Shown piece by piece: positions 37,101-49,800 of a stretch of 64,000 nt of DNA (its first letter is position 1; each line of letters starts with the position of its first letter). The translations under genes and the position numbers were made by a program. The stretch spans positions 1 through 64,000 of the forward strand of contig NW_027526500.1 in the NCBI RefSeq assembly GCF_052857255.1. Reading direction: 5' to 3'. The stretch comes from Amblyomma americanum (Eukaryota; Arthropoda; Arachnida; Ixodida; Ixodidae). The notes under the pieces were generated by a model that saw nothing but the letters and a program-made list of their open reading frames with translations, searched no databases and was not told the origin of the DNA.

Positions 37101-40100
37101 TTAGCTCGTTTCGGTCTAAAACAGCTTGTTTCGTTGTATTAAGCACGAATACATGCTTTTCGCGCAGTTATAAAAGAAAAAGTTTTGACCAGTATCACGT
37201 GGAACACTTGTAATACCGATGTGTTGTGATTTAGCTCGTTTCGGTTTAAAACAGCTTGTTTCGCTGTATTAAGCAAGAATACATGCTTTTCGCGCAGTTA
37301 TAAGAGAAAAAGTGTTGACGCGTATCAGAGGAACACTTGTAAAACCGATGTGTTCAGATTTAGCTCGTTTCGGTCTGAAACAGCTTGTTTCGTTGTATTA
37401 AGCACGAATACATGCTTTTCGCGCAGTTTTAAGAGAAAAAGTTTAGACGCGTATCAGAGGAACACTTGTAAAACCGATGTGTTGTGATTTAGCTCGTTTC
37501 GGTGTAAAACAGCTTGTTTCGTAGTATTAAGCAAGAATACATGCTTTTCGCGCAGTTATAAGAGAAAAAGTTTTGACGCGTATTAGAGGAACACTTGTAA
37601 AACCTTTGTGTTGTGATTTAGCTCGTTTCGGTCTAAAACAGCTTGTTTCGCTGTATTAAGCAAGAATACATGCTTTTCGCGCAGTTATAGGAGAAAAAGT
37701 TTTGACGCGTGTCACAGGGACACTTGTAAAACCGATGTGTTCAGATTTAGCTCGTTTCGGTCTAAAACAACTTGTTTCGTTGTATTAAGCACGAATACAT
37801 GCTTTACGCGCAGTTATAGAAGAAAAAGTTTTGACGCCTATTAGAGAGACAATTGTAAAACCGATGTGTTATGATTTAGCTCGTTTCGGTCTAAAACAGC
37901 TTGTTTCGTTGTATTAAGCAAGAATACATGCTTTTCGCGCAGTTATAAGAGAGAAAGTTTTGACGAGTATCACGTGGATACTTGTAAAACCGATGTGTTC
38001 AGATTTAGCTCGTTTTGGTCTAAAACAGCTTGTTTCGTTGTATTAAGCAAGAATACATGCTTTACGCGCAGTTATAGAAGAAAAAGTTTTGACGCGTATC
38101 AGAGAGACACTTGTAAAACCGATGTGTTGTGATTTAGCTCGTTTCGGTCTAGATTTAGCACGTTTCGGTCAAAAACAGCTTGTTTCGTTGTATTAAGCAC
38201 GAATACATGCTTTTCGCGCAGTTAAAAGAGAAAAAGTTTTGACGAGTATCACGTGGAACACTTGTAATACCGTTGTGTTGTGATTTAGCTCGTTTCGGTC
38301 TAAAACAGCTTGTTTCGCTGTATTAAGCAAGAATACATGCTTTTCGCGCAGTTATAAGAGAAAAAGTTTTGACGAGTATCACGTGGAACACTTGTAGTAC
38401 CGATGTGTTGTGATTTAGCTCGTTTCGGTCTAAAACAACTTGATTCGCTGTATTAAGCAAGAATACATGCTTTTCGCGCAGTTAAAAAAGAAAAAGTTTT
38501 GACGCGTATCAGAGGAACACTTGTAAAACCGATGTGTTGTGATTTAGCTCATTTCGGTCTAAAACAGCTTGTTTCGCTGTATTAAGCAAGAATACATGCT
38601 TTTCGCGCAGTTAAAAGAGAAAAAGTTTTGACGAGTATCACGTGGATACTTGTAAAACCGATGTGTTCAGATTTAGCTCGTTTCGGTCTAAAACAGCTTG
38701 TTTCGTTGTATTAAGCAAGAATACATGCTTTTCGCGCAGTTATAAGAGAAAAAGTTTTGACGCGTATTAGAGAGACACTTGTAAAACCGATGTGTTGTGA
38801 TTTAGCTCGTTTCGGTCTAAAACAGCTTGTTTCGTTGTATTAAGCAAGAATACATGCTTTTCGCGCAGTTATAAGAGAAAAAGTTTTGACGAGTATCACG
38901 TGGATACTTGTAAAACCGATGTGTTCAGATTTAGCTCGTTTCGGTCTAAAACAGCTTGTTTCGTTGTATTAAGCACGAATACATGCTTTTCGCGCAGTTA
39001 AAAGAGAAAAAGTTTTGACGAGTATCACGTGGAACACTTGTAATACCGATGTGTTGTGATTTAGCTCGTTTCGGTCTAAAACAGCTTGTTTCGCTGTATT
39101 AAGCAAGAATACATGCTTTTCGCGCCGTTATAAGAGAAAAAGTTTTGACGCGTATCAGAGGAACACTTGTAAAACCGATGTGTTGTGATTTAGCTCATTT
39201 CGGTCTAAAACAGCTTGTTTCGCTGTATTAAGCAAGAATACATGCTTTTCGCGCAGTTATAAGAGAAAAAGTTTTGACGCGTATCAGAGGAACACTTGTA
39301 AAACCGATGTGTTGTGATTTAGCTCGTTTCGGTCTAAAACAACTTGTTTCGCTGTATTAAGCAAGAATACATGCTTTTCGCTCAGTTATAAGAGAAAAAG
39401 TTTTGACGCGTATCAGAGGAACACTTGTAAAACCGATGTGTTGTGATTTAGCTCGTTTCGGTCTAAAACAGCTTGTTTCGCTGTATTAAGCAAGAATACA
39501 TGCTTTTCGCGCAGTTATAAGAGAAAAAGTTTTGACGCGTATCAGAGGAACACTTGTAAAACCGATGTGTTCAGATTTATTTCTTTTCGGTCTAAAACAG
39601 CTTGTTTCGTTGTATTAAGCACGAATACATGCTTTACGCGCAGTTATAGAAGAAAAAGTTTTGACGCGTATCAGAGACACTTGTAAAACCGATATGTTGT
39701 GATTTAGCTCGTTTCGGTCTAAAACAGCTTGTTTCGTTGTATTAAGCAAGAATACATGCTTTTCGCGCGGTTATAAGAGAAAAAGTTGACGAGTATCACG
39801 TGGATACTTGTAAAACCGATGTGTTCAGATTTAGCTCGTTTCGGTCTAAAACAGCTTGTTTCGTTGTATTAAGCACGAATACATGCTTTTCGCGCAGTTA
39901 TAAGAGAAAAAGTTTTGACGAGTATCACGTGGAACACTTGTAATACCGATGTGTTGTGATTTAGCTCGTTTCGGTTTAAAACAGCTTGTTTCGCTGTATT
40001 AAGCAAGAATACATGCTTTTCGCGCAGTTATAAGAGAAAAAGTTTTGACGCGTATCAGAGGAACACTTGTAAAACCGATGTGTTAAGATTTAGCTCGTTT

Positions 40101-43100
40101 CGGCCTGAAACAGCTTGTTTCGTTGTATTAAGCACGAATACATGCTTTTCGCGCAGTTATAAGAGAAAAAGTTTAGACGCGTATCAGAGGAACACTTGTA
40201 AAACCGATGTGTTGTGATTTAGCTTGTTTCGGTGTAAAACAGCTTGTTTCGTAGTATTAAGCAAGAATACATGCTTTTCGCGCAGTTATAAGAGAAAAAG
40301 TTTTGACGCGTATTAGAGGAACACTTGTAAAACCGATGTGTTGTGATTTAGCTCATTTCGGTCTAAAACAGCTTGTTTCGCTGTATTAAGCAAGAATACA
40401 TGCTTTTCGCGCAGTTAAAAGAGAAAAAGTTTTGACGAGTATCACGTGGATACTTGTAAAACCGATGTGTTCAGATTTAGCTCGTTTCGGTCTAAAACAG
40501 CTTGTTTCGTTGTATTAAGCACGAATACATGCTTTTCGCGCAGTTAAAAGAGAAAAAGTTTTGACGAGTATCACGTGGAACACTTGTAATACCGATGTGT
40601 TGTGATTTAGCTCGTTTCGGTCTAAAACAGCTTGTTTCGCTGTATTAAGCAAGAATACATGCTTTTCGCGCAGTTATAAGAGAAAAAGTTTTGACGAGTA
40701 TCACGTGGAACACTTGTAGTACCGATGTGTTGTGATTTAGCTCGTTTCGGTCTAAAACAGCTTGTTTCGTTGTATTAAGCAAGAATACATGGTTTTCGCG
40801 CAGTTATAAGAGAAAAAGTTTTGACGAGTATCACGTGGATACTTGTAAAACCGATGTGTTCAGATTTAGCTAGTTTCGGTCTAAAACAGCTTGTTTCGTT
40901 GTATTAAGCAAGAATACATGCTTTTCGCGCCGTTATAAGAGAAAAAGATTGACGCGTATCAGAGGAACACTTGTAAAACCGATGTGTTGTGATTTAGCTC
41001 ATTTCGGTCTAAAACATCTTGTTTCGCTGTATTAAGCAAGAATACATGCTTTTCGCGCAGTTATAAGAGAAAAAGTTTTGACGCGTATCAGAGGAACACT
41101 TGTAAAACCGATGTGTTGTGATTTAGCTCGTTTCGGTCTAAAACAGCTTGTTTCGCTGTATTAAGCAAGAATACATGCTTTTCGCGCAGTTATAAGAGAA
41201 AAAGTTTTGACGCGTATCAGAGGAACACTTGTAAAACCGATGTGTTCAGATTTAGCTCGTTTCGGTCTAAAACAGCTTGTTTCGTTGTATTAAGCACGAA
41301 TACATGCTTTTCGCGCAGTTATAAAAGAAAAAGTTTTGACCAGTATCACGTGGAACACTTGTAATACCGATGTGTTGTGATTTAGCTCGTTTCGGTTTAA
41401 AACAGCTTGTTTCGCTGTATTAAGCAAGAATACATGCTTTTCGCGCAGTTATAAGAGAAAAAGTTTTGACGCGTATCAGAGGAACACTTGTAAAACCGAT
41501 GTGTTCAGATTTAGCTCGTTTCGGTCTGAAACAGCTTGTTTCGTTGTATTAAGCACGAATACATGCTTTTCGCGCAGTTATAAGAGAAAAAGTTTAGACG
41601 CGTATCAGAGGAACACTTGTAAAACCGATGTGTTGTGATTTAGCTCGTTTCGGTGTAAAACAGCTTGTTTCGTAGTATTAAGCAAGAATACATGCTTTTC
41701 GCGCAGTTATAAGAGAAAAAGTTTTGACGCGTATTAGAGGAACACTTGTAAAACCTTTGTGTTGTGATTTAGCTCGTTTCGGTCTAAAACAGCTTGTTTC
41801 GCTGTATTAAGCAAGAATACATGCTTTTCGCGCAGTTATAGGAGAAAAAGTTTTGACGCGTGTCACAGGTACACTTGTAAAACCGATGTGTTCAGATTTA
41901 GCTCGTTTCGGTCTAAAACAACTTGTTTCGTTGTATTAAGCACGAATACATGCTTTACGCGCAGTTATAGAAGAAAAAGTTTTGACGCCTATTAGAGAGA
42001 CAATTGTAAAACCGATGTGTTATGATTTAGCTCGTTTCGGTCTAAAACAGCTTGTTTCGTTGTATTAAGCAAGAATACATGCTTTTCGCGCAGTTATAAG
42101 AGAGAAAGTTTTGACGAGTATCACGTGGATACTTGTAAAACCGATGTGTTCAGATTTAGCTCGTTTTGGTCTAAAACAGCTTGTTTCGTTGTATTAAGCA
42201 AGAATACATGCTTTACGCGCAGTTATAGAAGAAAAAGTTTTGACGCGTATCAGAGAGACACTTGTAAAACCGATGTGTTGTGATTTAGCTCGTTTCGGTC
42301 TAGATTTAGCTCGTTTCGGTCAAAAACAGCTTGTTTCGTTGTATTAAGCACGAATACATGCTTTTCGCGCAGTTAAAAGAGAAAAAGTTTTGACGAGTAT
42401 CACGTGGAACACTTGTAATACCGTTGTGTTGTGATTTAGCTCGTTTCGGTCTAAAACAGCTTGTTTCGCTGTATTAAGCAAGAATACATGCTTTTCGCGC
42501 AGTTATAAGAGAAAAAGTTTTGACGAGTATCACGTGGAACACTTGTAGTACCGATGTGTTGTGATTTAGCTCGTTTCGGTCTAAAACAACTTGATTCGCT
42601 GTATTAAGCAAGAATACATGCTTTTCGCGCAGTTAAAAAAGAAAAAGTTTTGACGCGTATCAGAGGAACACTTGTAAAACCGATGTGTTGTGATTTAGCT
42701 CATTTCGGTCTAAAACAGCTTGTTTCGCTGTATTAAGCAAGAATACATGCTTTTCGCGCAGTTAAAAGAGAAAAAGTTTTGACGAGTATCACGTGGATAC
42801 TTGTAAAACCGATGTGTTCAGATTTAGCTCGTTTCGGTCTAAAACAGCTTGTTTCGTTGTATTAAGCAAGAATACATGCTTTTCGCGCAGTTATAAGAGA
42901 AAAAGTTTTGACGCGTATTAGAGAGACACTTGTAAAACCGATGTGTTGTGATTTAGCTCGTTTCGGTCTAAAACAGCTTGTTTCGTTGTATTAAGCAAGA
43001 ATACATGCTTTTCGCGCAGTTATAAGAGAAAAAGTTTTGACGAGTATCACGTGGATACTTGTAAAACCGATGTGTTCAGATTTAGCTCGTTTCGGTCTAA

Positions 43101-46100
43101 AACAGCTTGTTTCGTTGTATTAAGCACGAATACATGCTTTTCGCGCAGTTAAAAGAGAAAAAGTTTTGACGAGTATCACGTGGAACACTTGTAATACCGA
43201 TGTGTTGTGATTTAGCTCGTTTCGGTCTAAAACAGCTTGTTTCGCTGTATTAAGCAAGAATACATGCTTTTCGCGCCGTTATAAGAGAAAAAGTTTTGAC
43301 GCGTATCAGAGGAACACTTGTAAAACCGATGTGTTGTGATTTAGCTCATTTCGGTCTAAAACAGCTTGTTTCGCTGTATTAAGCAAGAATACATGCTTTT
43401 CGCGCAGTTAAAAGAGAAAAAGTTTTGACGAGTATCACGTGGATACTTGTAAAACCGATGTGTTCAGATTTAGCTCGTTTCGGTCTAAAACAGCTTGTTT
43501 CGTTGTATTAAGCAAGAATACATGCTTTTCGCGCAGTTATAAGAGAAAAAGTTTTGACGCGTATTAGAGAGACACTTGTAAAACCGATGTGTTGTGATTT
43601 AGCTCGTTTCGGTCTAAAACAGCTTGTTTCGTTGTATTAAGCAAGAATACATGCTTTTCGCGCAGTTATAAGAGAAAAAGTTTTGACGAGTATCACGTGG
43701 ATACTTGTAAAACCGATGTGTTCAGATTTAGCTCGTTTCGGTCTAAAACAGCTTGTTTCGTTGTATTAAGCACGAATACATGCTTTTCGCGCAGTTAAAA
43801 GAGAAAAAGTTTTGACGAGTATCACGTGGAACACTTGTAATACCGATGTGTTGTGATTTAGCTCGTTTCGGTCTAAAACAGCTTGTTTCGCTGTATTAAG
43901 CAAGAATACATGCTTTTCGCGCCGTTATAAGAGAAAAAGTTTTGACGCGTATCAGAGGAACACTTGTAAAACCGATGTGTTGTGATTTAGCTCATTTCGG
44001 TCTAAAACATCTTGTTTCGCTGTATTAAGCAAGAATACATGCTTTTCGCGCAGTTATAAGAGAAAAAGTTTTGACGCGTATCAGAGGAACACTTGTAGAA
44101 CCGATGTGTTGTGATTTAGCTCGTTTCGGTCTAAAACAACTTGTTTCGCTGTATTAAGCAAGAATACATGCTTTTCGCGCAGTTATAAGAGAAAAAGTTT
44201 TGACGAGTATCAGAGGAACACTTGTAAAACCGATGTGTTGTGATTTAGCTCGTTCCGGTCTAAAACAGCTTGTTTCGCTGTATTAAGCAAGAATACATGC
44301 TTTTCGCGCAGTTATAAGAGAAAAAGTTTTGACGCGTATCAGAGGAACACTTGTAAAACCGATGTGTTCAGATTTAGTTCGTTTCGGTCTAAAACAGCTT
44401 GTTTCGTTGTATTAAGCACGAATACATGCTTTACGCGCAGTTATAGAAGAAAAAGTTTTGACGCGTATCAGAGACACTTGTAAAACCGATATGTTGTGAT
44501 TTAGCTCGTTTCGGTCTAAAACAGCTTGTTTCGTTGTATTAAGCAAGAATACATGCTTTTCGCGCAGTTATAAGAGAAAAAGTTTTGACGAGTATCACGT
44601 GGATACTTGTAAAACTGATGTGTTCAGATTTAGCTCGTTTCGGTCTAAAACAGCTTGTTTCGTTGTATTAAGCACGAATACATGCTTTTCGCGCAGTTAA
44701 AAGAGAAAAAGTTTTGACGAGTATCACGTGGAACACTTGTAATACCGATGTGTTGTGATTTAGCTCGTTTCGGTCTAAAACAGCTTGTTTCGCTGTATTA
44801 AGCAAGAATACATGCTTTTCGCGCCGTTATAAGAGAAAAAGTTTTGACGCGTATCAGAGGAACACGTAAAACCGATGTGTTCAGATTTAGCTCGTTTCGG
44901 TCTAAAACAGCTTGTTTCGTTGTATTAAGCAAGAATACATGGTTTTCGCGCAGTTATAAGAGAAAAAGTTTTGACGAGTATCACGTGGATACTTGTAAAA
45001 CCGATGTGTTCAGATTTAGCTAGTTTCGGTCTAAAACAGCTTGTTTCGTTGTATTAAGCACGAATACATGCTTTTCGCGCAGTTAAAAGAGAAAAAGTTT
45101 GGACGAGTATCACGTGGAACACTTGTAATACCGATGTGTTGTGATTTAGCTCGTTTCGGTCTAAAACAGCTTGTTTCGCTGTATTAAGCAAGAATACATG
45201 CTTTTCGCGCCGTTATAAGAGAAAAAGATTGACGCGTATCAGAGGAACACTTGTAAAACCGATGTGTTGTGATTTAGCTCATTTCGGTCTAAAACATCTT
45301 GTTTCGCTGTATTAAGCAAGAATACATGCTTTTCGCGCAGTTATAAGAGAAAAAGTTTTGACGCGTATCAGAGGAACACTTGTAAAACCGATGTGTTGTG
45401 ATTTAGCTCGTTTCGGTCTAAAACAGCTTGTTTCGCTGTATTAAGCAAGAATACATGCTTTTCGCGCAGTTATAAGAGAAAAAGTTTTGACGCGTATCAG
45501 AGGAACACTTGTAAAACCGATGTGTTCAGATTTAGCTCGTTTCGGTCTAAAACAGCTTGTTTCGTTGTATTAAGCAAGAATACATGCTTTACGCGCAGTT
45601 ATAGAAGAAAAAGTTTTGACGCGTATCAGAGACACTTGTAAAACCGATGTGTTGTGATTTAGCTCGTTTCGGTCTAAAACAGCTTGTTTCGTTGTATTAA
45701 GCAAGAATACATGCTTTTCGCGCGGTTATAAGAGAAAAAGTTGACGAGTATCACGTGGATACTTGTAAAACCGATGTGTTCAGATTTAGCTCGTTTCGGT
45801 CTAAAACAGCTTGTTTCGTTGTATTAAGCACGAATACATGCTTTTCGCGCAGTTATAAAAGAAAAAGTTTTGACCAGTATCACGTGGAACACTTGTAATA
45901 CCGATGTGTTGTGATTTAGCTCGTTTCGGTTTAAAACAGCTTGTTTCGCTGTATTAAGCAAGAATACATGCTTTTCGCGCAGTTATAAGAGAAAAAGTTT
46001 TGACGCGTATCAGAGGAACACTTGTAAAACCGATGTGTTCAGATTTAGCTCGTTTCGGTCTGAAACAGCTTGTTTCGTTGTATTAAGCACGAATACATGC

Positions 46101-46835
46101 TTTTCGCGCAGTTATAAGAGAAAAAGTTTAGACGCGTATCAGAGGAACACTTGTAAAACCGATGTGTTGTGATTTAGCTCGTTTCGGTGTAAAACAGCTT
46201 GTTGCGTAGTATTAAGCAAGAATACATGCTTTTCGCGCAGTTATAAGAGAAAAAAACGTTTTGACGCGTATTAGAGGAACACTTGTAAAACCTTTGTGTT
46301 GTGATTTAGCTCGTTTCGGTCTAAAACAGCTTGTTTCGCTGTATTAAGCAAGAATACATGCTTTTCGCGCAGTTATAGGAGAAAAAGTTTTGACGCGTGT
46401 CACAGGGACACTTGTAAAACCGATGTGTACAGATTTAGCTCGTTTCGGTATAAAACAACTTGTTTCGTTGTATTAAGCACGAATACATGCTTTACGCGCA
46501 GGTATAGAAGAAAAAGTTTTGACGCCTATTAGAGAGACACTTGTAAAACCGATGTGTTATGATTTAGCTCGTTTCGGTCTAAAACAGCTTGTTTCGTTGT
46601 ATTAAGCAAGAATACATGCTTTTCGCGCAGTTATAAGAGAGAAAGTTTTGACGAGTATCACGTGGATACTTGTAAAACCGATGTGTTCAGATTTACATCG
46701 TTTTGGTCTAAAACAGCTCGTTTCGTTGTATTAAGCAAGAATACATGCTTTACGCGCAGTTATAGAAGAAAAAGTTTTGACGCGTATCAGAGAGACACTT
46801 GTAAAACCGATGTGTTGTGATTTAGCTCGTTTCGG
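34126..46835 (+). repeat. HOR block H: three tandem units of 4022, 4151 and 4537 bp (31-35 monomers)
   Basis: Successive tctaga junctions at 34126, 38148, 42299 and 46836 give the three unit lengths. The cctttg mark repeats with the same spacing (33581, 37603, 41754, 46291). Each unit is an F module followed by other monomers and then module K. The first unit lacks one monomer near 34375 (a tagtacc/acttgattcg monomer), which explains 4022 against 4151. The third has a net gain of three monomers, with a duplicated segment at about 42720-44010. The first two units are otherwise very alike, with scattered changes such as gctttccgcg near 35095, gtagcacc near 36566 and aagtgttgacg near 37311. The tttatttcttttcgg variant is at 35425 and 39576. 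Confidence 0.85.
44870..46835 (+). repeat. ~2-kb segment recurring at 54185-56150 (offset 9315 bp)
   Basis: atggttttcg (catgg at 44938 and 54253), gctttacgcg (45586 and 54901), cctttg (46291 and 55606) and tctaga (46836 and 56151) all pair at 9315 bp. Just before the segment a four-base deletion gives gaggaacacgtaaaacc near 44863. Both copies share a three-base gain in the A-tract, reading aaaaaacg at 46251 and aaaaaaatg near 55566, which no other module K copy has. Private changes include tttggacgag near 45097, gttgcgtag near 46202 and cggtataaaac near 46446 in this copy, and gttacgattt near 55872 in the other. Confidence 0.78.
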
Positions 46836-46849
46836 TCTAGATTTAGCTC

Positions 46850-49800
46850 GTTTCGGTCTAAAACAGCTTGTTTCGTTGTATTAAGCAAGAATACATGCTT
46901 TTCGCGCAGTTATAAGAGAAAAAGTTTTGACGCGTGTTAGAGAGACACTTGTAAAACCGATGTGTTGTGATTTAGCTCGTTTCGGTCTAAAACAGCTTGT
47001 TTCGTTGTATTAAGCAAGAATACATGCTTTTCGCGCAGTTATAAGAGAAAAAGTTTTGACGAGTATCACGTGGATACTTGTAAAACCGATGTGTTCAGAT
47101 TTAGCTCGTTTCGGTCTAAAACAGCTTGTTTCGTTGTATTAAGCACGAATACATGCTTTTCGCGCAGTTAAAAGAGAAAAAGTTTTGACGAGTATCACGT
47201 GGAACACTTGTAATACCGATGTGTTGTGATTTAGCTCGTTTCGGTCTAAAACAGCTTGTTTCGCTGTATTAAGCAAGAATACATGCTTTTCGCGCCGTTA
47301 TAAGAGAAAAAGTTTTGACGCGTATCAGAGGAACACTTGTAAAACCGATGTGTTGTGATTTAGCTCATTTCGGTCTAAAACAGCTTGTTTCGCTGTATTA
47401 AGCAAGAATACATGCTTTTCGCGCAGTTAAAAGAGAAAAAGTTTTGACGAGTATCACGTTAATACTTGTAAAACCGATGTGTTCAGATTTAGCTCGTTTC
47501 GGTCTAAAACAGCTTGTTTCGTTGTATTAAGCAAGAATACATGCTTTTCGCGCAGTTATAAGAGAAAAAGTTTTGACGCGTATTAGAGAGACACTTGTAA
47601 AACCGATGTGTTGTGATTTAGCTCGTTTCGGTCTAAAACAGCTTGTTTCGTTGTATTAAGCAAGAATACATGCTTTTCGCGCAGTTATAAGAGAAAAAGT
47701 TTTGACGAGTATCACGTGGATACTTGTAAAACCGATGTGTTCAGATTTAGCACGTTTCGGTCTAAAACAGCTTGTTTCGTTGTATTAAGCACGAATACAT
47801 GCTTTTCGCGCAGTTAAAAGAGAAAAAGTTTTGACGAGTATCACGTGGAACACTTGTAATACCGATGTGTTGTGATTTAGCTCGTTTCGGTCTAAAACAG
47901 CTTGTTTCGCTGTATTAAGCAAGAATACATGCTTTTCGCGCCGTTATAAGAGAAAAAGTTTTGACGCGTATCAGAGGAACACTTGTAAAACCGATGTGTT
48001 GTGATTTAGCTCATTTCGGTCTAAAACATCTTGTTTCGCTGTATTAAGCAAGAATACATGCTTTTCGCGCAGTTATAAGAGAAAAAGTTTTGACGCGTAT
48101 CAGAGGAACACTTGTAGAACCGATGTGTTGTGATTTAGCTCGTTTCGGTCTAAAACAACTTGTTTCGCTGTATTAAGCAAGAATACATGCTTTTCGCGCA
48201 GTTATAAGAGAAAAAGTTTTGACGAGTATCAGAGGAACACTTGTAAAACCGATGTGTTGTGATTTAGCTCGTTTCGGTCTAAAACAGCTTGTTTCGCTGT
48301 ATTAAGCAAGAATACATGCTTTTCGCGCAGTTATAAGAGAAAAAGTTTTGACGCGTATCAGAGGAACACTTGTAAAACCGATGTGTTCAGATTTAGTTCG
48401 TTTCGGTCTAAAACAGCTTGTTTCGTTGTATTAAGCACGAATACATGCTTTACGCGCAGTTATAGAAGAAAAAGTTTTGACGCGTATCAGAGACACTTGT
48501 AAAACCGATATGTTGTGATTTAGCTCGTTTCGGTCTAAAACAGCTTGTTTCGTTGTATTAAGCAAGAATACATGCTTTTCGCGCGGTTATAAGAGAAAAA
48601 GTTGACGAGTATCACGTGGATACTTGTAAAACCGATGTGTTCAGATTTAGCTCGTTTCGGTCTAAAACAGCTTGTTTCGTTGTATTAAGCACGAATACAT
48701 GCTTTTCGCGCAGTTATAAGAGAAAAAGTTTTGACGAGTATCACGTGGAACACTTGTAATACCGATGTGTTGTGATTTAGCTCGTTTCGGTTTAAAACAG
48801 CTTGTTTCGCTGTATTAAGCAAGAATACATGCTTTTCGCGCAGTTATAAGAGAAAAAGTTTTGACGCGTATCAGAGGAACACTTGTAAAACCGATGTGTT
48901 AAGATTTAGCTCGTTTCGGCCTGAAACAGCTTGTTTCGTTGTATTAAGCACGAATACATGCTTTTCGCGCAGTTATAAGAGAAAAAGTTTAGACGCGTAT
49001 CAGAGGAACACTTGTAAAACCGATGTGTTGTGATTTAGCTCGTTTCGGTGTAAAACAGCTTGTTTCGTAGTATTAAGCAAGAATACATGCTTTTCGCGCA
49101 GTTAAAAGAGAAAAAGTTTTGACGAGTATCACGTGGATACTTGTAAAACCGATGTGTTCAGATTTAGCTCGTTTCGGTCTAAAACAGCTTGTTTCGTTGT
49201 ATTAAGCACGAATACATGCTTTTCGCGCAGTTAAAAGAGAAAAAGTTTTGACGAGTATCACGTGGAACACTTGTAATACCGATGTGTTGTGATTTAGCTC
49301 GTTTCGGTCTAAAACAGCTTGTTTCGCTGTATTAAGCAAGAATACATGCTTTTCGCGCAGTTATAAGAGAAAAAGTTTTGACGAGTATCACGTGGAACAC
49401 TTGTAGTACCGATGTGTTGTGATTTAGCTCGTTTCGGTCTAAAACAGCTTGTTTCGTTGTATTAAGCAAGAATACATGCTTTTCGCGCAGTTATAAGAGA
49501 AAAAGTTTTGACGAGTATCACGTGGATACTTGTAAAACCGATGTGTTCAGATTTAGCTCGTTTCGGTCTAAAACAGCTTGTTTCGTTGTATTAAGCACGA
49601 ATACATGCTTTTCGCGCAGTTAAAAGAGAAAAAGTTTTGACGAGTATCACGTGGAACACTTGTAATACCGATGTGTTGTGATTTAGCTCGTTTCGGTCTA
49701 AAACAGCTTGTTTCGCTGTATTAAGCAAGAATACGTGCTTTTCGCGCCGTTATAAGAGAAAAAGTTTTGACGCGTATCAGAGGAACACTTGTAAAACCGA